From contig NZ_JHVB01000016.1 in assembly GCF_000619925.1 (NCBI RefSeq), positions 1 to 46,222 on the forward strand: 46,222 bases of DNA. The letters run 5' to 3'. Position 1 is the first letter of the stretch, and each line of letters begins with the position of its first letter. The notes below the pieces were generated by a model that did not search any database, was not told the DNA's origin, and saw only the letters and a program-made list of their open reading frames with translations. Source of the DNA: Treponema sp. C6A8. Its GTDB lineage: Bacteria; Spirochaetota; Spirochaetia; Treponematales; Treponemataceae. Below are positions 43,146 to 46,222 of this stretch, piece by piece. The translations under genes and the position numbers were made by a program.

Positions 43146-43302
43146 AAAAAATCTGCGCGAGGGAGAGGTTCGGGGTTCAAAAACACTTTGATTACGGAGA
43201 GCCGCGCAAGCGGCTGATATTATAGTTTCTTTACAGCAATCAACGTGTAGCGCATTATTGCGCGATTTTGAACTCCGAACCTCGACCGGAAGCAGATTTT
43301 TT
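43146..43302. repeat. 157-nt nested hairpin between corC-like gene and rpsD
   Basis: An outer 11-bp stem (43146-43156 with 43292-43302), a symmetric 8x8 internal loop, then an 18-bp stem (43165-43182 with 43266-43283, one G-U). Inside are two small hairpins: 'gccgc gcaa gcggc' with a GNRA-type loop (43201-43214) and 'gcgca ttat tgcgc' (43250-43263). The outer 3' arm ends in seven T, so it could also terminate the upstream operon. It could be a structured RNA or a palindromic mobile repeat. Confidence 0.7.
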
Positions 43303-43336
43303 TGCTTAAATTTGTAAAAATAGCTTTATCTGCTTA

Positions 43337-43363
43337 TTGAATTCATTTTCAAAATTCTATAAA
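43337..43363 (+). promoter_or_regulatory. Weak candidate promoter of rpsD
   Basis: TTGAAT (43337-43342) and TATAAA (43358-43363) with a short 15-bp spacer, upstream of the rpsD leader hairpin. Confidence 0.3.
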
Positions 43364-43373
43364 CTATTATTCT

Positions 43374-43391
43374 ACCTGTATTTATACAGGT
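43374..43391 (+). promoter_or_regulatory. Leader hairpin of rpsD
   Basis: A perfect 7-bp stem 'acctgta'/'tacaggt' with a 4-nt loop, 25 nt before the rpsD start. S4 regulates its own mRNA in several bacteria, so an autoregulatory role is possible but not shown. Confidence 0.4.
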
Positions 43392-43416
43392 CTAAACAAA
43401 TATATTGGAGTTACAA

Positions 43417-44010
43417 ATGGCTACCAGAAGAACACCTCGATTTAAGGAATGTAGAAGATTAGGGGTTAACGTTTGTGGAGATCCAAAAGCTTTGGACCGC
43501 GCTAACGACCCAGCATTCAAGAGCAAGAAAAAGATTTCTGACTACGGAATGCACTTAATCGAAAAGCAGAAGGTAAAGGCTTATTACGGAATTCTTGAAA
43601 GACAGCTCGTAAAATACTACGACAAAGCTTCAAGAAAGTCAGGAAAAACAGGCGAGCAGCTTCTTATTTTGCTCGAAACAAGACTTGATAATCTTGTTTA
43701 CCGCATGGGCTTCGCTAATTCTATCCGTATGGCACACCAGATGGTAAGTCACGGCCACATTCTTGTTGATGGAAATTGTGTAAATATTCCGTCTTTTGAA
43801 GTAAAAGTTGGTCAGACAATTTCTTTGAAAGAAAAAGCTCGCAAAAGCTCACAGTTCAAAGATACTTTCCTTGCTGACAACAAAGCTCCACTTCCATACC
43901 TGGAACGTGATGAACAGAACTTCAGCGGAAAATTGATCAGTTTGCCAGAGCGTAAAGACATCCCTGTTCAGATTAATGATCAGATGGTTGTTGAATACTA
44001 CTCTAAGTAA
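43417..44010 (+). CDS. rpsD: 30S ribosomal protein S4
   Basis: A 197-aa primary 16S rRNA-binding protein. It has the family start RTPRFKECRRLGVNVCG and the S4 RNA-binding domain LETRLDNLVYRMGFANSIRMAHQMVSHGHILVDG at about residues 92-125. A longer frame starts at a TTG at 43405, but ATG 43417 with GGAG eight bases before it is the clear start. It is monocistronic here, outside the usual ribosomal alpha operon. Confidence 0.97.
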   Translation: MATRRTPRFKECRRLGVNVCGDPKALDRANDPAFKSKKKISDYGMHLIEKQKVKAYYGILERQLVKYYDKASRKSGKTGEQLLILLETRLDNLVYRMGFANSIRMAHQMVSHGHILVDGNCVNIPSFEVKVGQTISLKEKARKSSQFKDTFLADNKAPLPYLERDEQNFSGKLISLPERKDIPVQINDQMVVEYYSK

Positions 44011-44032
44011 TTCGCAATTTTCAAAGTCGAAA

Positions 44033-44064
44033 GAGGCTGCCCGCAAGGACAGCCTTTTTTTTTT
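44033..44064 (+). terminator. Terminator of rpsD
   Basis: 'aggctg' (44034-44039) and 'cagcct' (44050-44055) with additional inner pairs, followed by a run of T. Its T-run leads directly into the -35 box of ispE. Confidence 0.85.
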
Positions 44065-44090
44065 GACTTCTGATAAATATAGGTTATAAT
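44063..44090 (+). promoter_or_regulatory. Promoter of ispE-spoVG, leaderless geometry
   Basis: TTGACT (44063-44068) and a perfect TATAAT (44085-44090) with a 16-bp spacer. Seven bases separate the -10 box from the ispE ATG. Confidence 0.7.
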
Positions 44091-44097
44091 TTTAAAA

Positions 44098-44967
44098 ATG
44101 ATGCAGGAAATATCTGTCAAAGCCTTTGCTAAGGTTAATTTCGGACTTGCTGTGCTTCCTAAAAGGAATGATGGTTTTCATTGTATTGAAAGTATTTTTC
44201 AGACGGTGGATTTGTCTGATGAACTTGTTATAAAGCGTTCTGAAAAGAAAGGATGCTTTGTTACCTGTGATTCAATGGAACTGCCTGAGGTTAATACAAT
44301 AACTTCTGCCTATAAAGCACTTGGCGAAATTCTGGAATCAGAGCTTTTTGGTGTTGAGGTTTTTATAAAGAAAGGAATCCCGTCCGGTGGTGGACTGGGA
44401 GGTGGTTCGTCTGATGCGGCAGCGTTTATCAGGGGAATGGAAATACTCGGGGACTTCCGTCTTTCGGATGAAAAAAAAGATTACATAGCGGCTAAAACTG
44501 GAAGTGATGTTTTCTTTTTTATGCATTGTGATGATAAAGGAAGCGGATGTGCGCTTGTTTCTGGGCGCGGTGAGGTGGTCAAACAAATTCAGCCTCGTAA
44601 AGATTTGTGGCTGGTAATGATTTTTCCTGGCGTTCATTCTTCAACAAAGGAAGCCTATTCTTTGGTTGATGATGCGTTTGAAAAAGGTAAGAAAATAACA
44701 AGTCCTGATTTTTCTGAATATGAGTTTATTTATAATAAATCAGTTCAGGATTGGACTTTTATTAATACGTTTACACCTGTTATTTCGGATAAGTATGAAA
44801 AAATCCGAAATGCAATAGGTGCTTTGGAAAAAACTAACTGTTGCTATGCTGAAATGTCAGGTTCAGGGGCGACTGTATTTGGTGTGTTTACTTCAAAACA
44901 ACAAGCTGATTTTGCATATAATTCGCTTGCTAAAACGTGGTGTTGTAAACTTGTGTCTACTATTTAG
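44098..44967 (+). CDS. ispE: 4-diphosphocytidyl-2-C-methyl-D-erythritol kinase
   Basis: A 289-aa GHMP-family kinase of the non-mevalonate isoprenoid pathway, phosphorylating CDP-methylerythritol. Visible motifs are AFAKVNFGLAVLPKRNDGFHCIESIFQ at the N-terminus, the ATP loop PSGGGLGGGSSDAAA at about residues 97-111 and MSGSGATVFGVF near the end. There are two consecutive ATGs and no Shine-Dalgarno; the promoter is adjacent. spoVG follows after 27 bp, an arrangement also known in other bacteria. Confidence 0.95.
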   Translation: MMQEISVKAFAKVNFGLAVLPKRNDGFHCIESIFQTVDLSDELVIKRSEKKGCFVTCDSMELPEVNTITSAYKALGEILESELFGVEVFIKKGIPSGGGLGGGSSDAAAFIRGMEILGDFRLSDEKKDYIAAKTGSDVFFFMHCDDKGSGCALVSGRGEVVKQIQPRKDLWLVMIFPGVHSSTKEAYSLVDDAFEKGKKITSPDFSEYEFIYNKSVQDWTFINTFTPVISDKYEKIRNAIGALEKTNCCYAEMSGSGATVFGVFTSKQQADFAYNSLAKTWCCKLVSTI

Positions 44968-44994
44968 TGATGGTTAATTTGTGCGGAGGTTAGA

Positions 44995-45273
44995 ATGCAG
45001 ATTACCGAATTACGAATCAGAAAAGTTGAGGATGAAGGAAAATTACGTGCCTATGTCACGGTAACTTTTGACGATTGTTTTGTTGTACATAACGTCAAAA
45101 TTATTGAAGGAAAAACAGGTTTGTTTATTGCAATGCCAAGCCGAAAAACAGCAAACGGCGAATATAAAGACGTAGCTCATCCTATCAGCCCCGAATTCAG
45201 AAACGAATTACAGGACAAAATTCTTGCCGAATTCAATGCAGGACATGTTGAAACTGGCGGCGATTCGGAGTAA
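44995..45273 (+). CDS. spoVG: Septation regulator SpoVG
   Basis: A 92-aa nucleic-acid-binding regulator. The family pattern is complete: MQITELRIRKVEDEGKLRAYVTVTFDDCFVVHNVKIIEG, then GLFIAMPSRKTANGEYKDVAHPI and FRNELQDKIL. In spirochaetes SpoVG binds DNA and RNA and affects gene expression. GGAGG lies 5 nt before the ATG. It probably shares the ispE transcript. Confidence 0.97.
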   Translation: MQITELRIRKVEDEGKLRAYVTVTFDDCFVVHNVKIIEGKTGLFIAMPSRKTANGEYKDVAHPISPEFRNELQDKILAEFNAGHVETGGDSE

Positions 45274-45298
45274 AATACAAGGACTCTAAATCAGAGAT

Positions 45299-45371
45299 TG
45301 GGCCGTCGTCAAGCGGTAAGACAAAGGCTTTTGGTGCCTTCATTCCACAGGTTCGAATCCTGTCGGCCCAG
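45299..45371 (+). tRNA. tRNA-Gln (anticodon UUG)
   Basis: A full cloverleaf. The acceptor stem is TGGGCCG/CGGCCCA, the D arm GTC...GAC, and the anticodon stem AAGGC/GCCTT with loop TTTTGGT, giving anticodon TTG (reads CAA). The T arm is CACAG/CTGTC-like with the GTTCGAATC loop. CCA is not encoded. It lies 25 bp after spoVG and is followed by a terminator. Confidence 0.97.
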
Positions 45372-45385
45372 CGTTTCTAGAGATT

Positions 45386-45428
45386 AAAAACCATCGTAGT
45401 AAAGTTACGGTGGTTTTTACTTTTTTAA
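45386..45428 (+). terminator. Terminator of tRNA-Gln
   Basis: 'aaaaaccatcgta' (45386-45398) pairs with 'tacggtggttttt' (45406-45418), one T-G pair, followed by 'acttttttaaa'. Confidence 0.88.
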
Positions 45429-45450
45429 ACGTTATTTAAAACGTGTAAGT

Positions 45451-45474
45451 CGCTGGGCCGACAGGATTCGAACC
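45451..45474 (-). repeat. Inverted copy of the tRNA-Gln 3' end
   Basis: These 24 nt are the exact reverse complement of 45350-45373, i.e. the 3' half of the T arm, the acceptor 3' strand and two flanking bases. The rest of a tRNA is absent. Immediately after it the sequence becomes a G+C-rich repeat block. Confidence 0.9.
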
Positions 45475-45592
45475 GAAGTGAGCGCCGAGCAGGTGCGAGG
45501 AAAAGGCGGCATGGAAGCCGCCGTCAGCGAGCGGAGGCGCCGCAGAGGAAGCGCACAGGAGGTGCGCGACCGTCGCGGCGAATCCGTGCTTA
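45475..45592. repeat. G+C-rich repeat block beside the tRNA copy
   Basis: A G+C-rich, gene-free block with words such as 'cgaagtgagcg', 'cagcgagcggagg' and a perfect 'ggcggc atggaa gccgcc' hairpin (45505-45522). Composition and wording resemble the other interspersed blocks, but alignment to A1 and A2 is loose. Confidence 0.5.
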
Positions 45593-45832
45593 AAACTGTA
45601 GTTCAATCTCCCAGCTCCCGGGGCATCTGAAACTGTAAAACCGCCAGAATGCCTCTTACAATGTAAGTTCCATTTAAGCGGACGTTAGCGTCGCCTTCAA
45701 TTTTAATCGCGTAGCATCCCTATAGATTATCGGGTCAAGCCCGATAATGACATGGCTTTTGTGTCGTTTACAATTGTTTTCGCGTAGCCCCTTTCCTCTG
45801 CTAGCCTTTTCTTCCCAATTGAAAGTCATCCC
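45593..45832. other. Gene-free region with short hairpins
   Basis: No credible coding sequence. It contains a small hairpin 'cttac aat gtaag' inside CCGC/GCGG ends (45641-45681), possibly a decayed nested palindrome, and the hairpin repeat at 45725-45752 listed separately. Confidence 0.5.
45725..45752. repeat. Hairpin repeat cgggtcaagcccg, distal copy
   Basis: Identical over 28 nt to 30903-30930 in the V-ATPase operon: stem 'attatcggg'/'cccgataat' around TCAAG-type loop, followed by GACA. A dispersed repeat. Confidence 0.85.
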
Positions 45833-45900
45833 CCGGCGGGAGAAACGCAGGGCCTGGCCACCGCAGCGAGCTTGCGAGCGAGGAGGCTGAGCGGCAGCGA
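45833..45900. repeat. G+C-rich interspersed repeat, copy A2
   Basis: Shares ordered blocks 'ccggcgggag', 'ccaccgca(a/g)cga' and 'gaggagg(t/c)tg(g)agcgg(g/c)agcg' with copy A1 at 455-552. The insertion sequence begins 11 bases later. Confidence 0.6.
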
Positions 45901-45910
45901 ACCCGGAGTT

Positions 45911-46222
45911 TGAACTGAACCCAATTTTTTGGACAGTTTTTATGCTACCAGTTTTTCATTACGAACATCAACAGGTGTCCGATAATTAAGGACACCTGAA
46001 TCTCTTTCATAATTAAAATAATAAATGTAATGTTCTAGTTGTTCCAGAAATATTTCAACTGAAGAAAACTTATTAAGATAAAACCATTCTGATTTCAAGG
46101 TTCCCCAGAAGTTTTCAATTACTGCATTATCAAGGCAGTTTCCTTTTCTGGACATACTTTGTACAGCGCCTTTTTTTCGCAGAAAGTTTTTGTATGAAAT
46201 ATGTCTATAATGCCAGCCATGA
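45911..46222 (-). mobile_element. IS3-family insertion sequence, right end (partial)
   Basis: The terminal sequence 'tgaactgaacccaatttttt' followed by 'ggacag' at 45911 has the look of an IS150-group IS3 terminal repeat. A transposase reading frame runs inward to the right edge. The other end lies outside the window. Confidence 0.85.
45940..46222 (-). CDS. IS3-family transposase, C-terminal part
   Basis: The 3' part of an OrfB-type DDE transposase. On the minus strand the frame is open from the window edge: HGWHYRHISYKNFLRKKG, then MSRKGNCLDNAVIENFWGTLKSE, where the last Glu region is the third acidic residue of the DDE triad, then the typical YNYERDSGVLNYRTPVDV tail (YN..R.H..L.Y.TP pattern of the family). 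The stop is at 45940-45942. The start lies beyond 46222; the internal Met at 46155 is not the real start. It appears intact as far as seen. Confidence 0.92.
   Translation of the reverse strand, partial: HGWHYRHISYKNFLRKKGAVQSMSRKGNCLDNAVIENFWGTLKSEWFYLNKFSSVEIFLEQLEHYIYYFNYERDSGVLNYRTPVDVRNEKLVA

Noticed and set aside
45451..45474. Possible second tRNA gene on the minus strand
   Set aside because: Only the 3' T-arm/acceptor part is present; the D and anticodon arms are missing and are replaced by the repeat block.

Overview
The window reads as a chromosomal segment of a spirochaete, most likely a Treponema or close relative. The reasons are protein-level resemblance and gene content: a V-type ATPase operon instead of F-type, SpoVG, many secreted or lipid-anchored proteins of unknown function, two HtrA-type proteases, tandem CorC/TlyC-like proteins, and A+T-rich DNA interrupted by G+C-rich intergenic repeats. 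The species cannot be named from this sequence.

Layout. Bases 1-450 hold the 3' end of a 23S rRNA gene, a 5S rRNA gene and terminators. Bases 450-5400 carry mostly minus-strand genes: an SH3-domain secreted protein, a hypothetical protein, a PfoR-like PTS EIIC membrane protein with a long leader, a YfcE-type phosphodiesterase and a lipoprotein. Bases 5455-9640 (plus) hold a Na/Pi cotransporter-PhoU protein, then an unusual set: a RelA/SpoT-type HD hydrolase fused to an APH-like kinase, a STAS anti-sigma antagonist and a degenerate ATPase-like partner. ilvC is on the minus strand (9887-11365). Bases 11539-20742 (plus) hold a secreted protein, rplY, and a tightly packed run tilS - TPR/EF-hand-like protein - HtrA-like lipoprotein - lepA. 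tpiA, htrA (minus) and map follow. Bases 24417-34837 (minus) hold a complete V-type ATPase operon (ptsN-like, G/H, C, I, K, F, E, A, B, D, usp) followed by a J-domain gene; secG lies just upstream. Bases 35474-45371 (plus) hold purL, a thioredoxin-fold protein, two CorC-type proteins, rpsD, ispE, spoVG and tRNA-Gln. The right end is repeat-rich and finishes in a truncated IS3-family insertion sequence.

Most notable non-gene structure. (1) Downstream of ilvC and of tpiA there is a second copy of the last 7-11 codons of the gene, differing only at synonymous positions, separated from the real gene end by a small palindromic insert. (2) Four intergenic elements of 48-52 nt share one architecture: 8-9 bp terminal inverted repeats whose sequence differs from locus to locus, enclosing about 32-34 nt with an inner hairpin. 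(3) At least six transcription-unit-initial genes have a -10 box 6-8 nt before the start codon and no Shine-Dalgarno, suggesting leaderless mRNAs. (4) The V-ATPase operon has a strong promoter from which transcription would begin at a perfect 28-nt palindrome followed by a T-run. (5) A 157-nt nested hairpin lies between the second CorC gene and rpsD, and a 24-nt inverted copy of the tRNA-Gln 3' end lies beside the tRNA.
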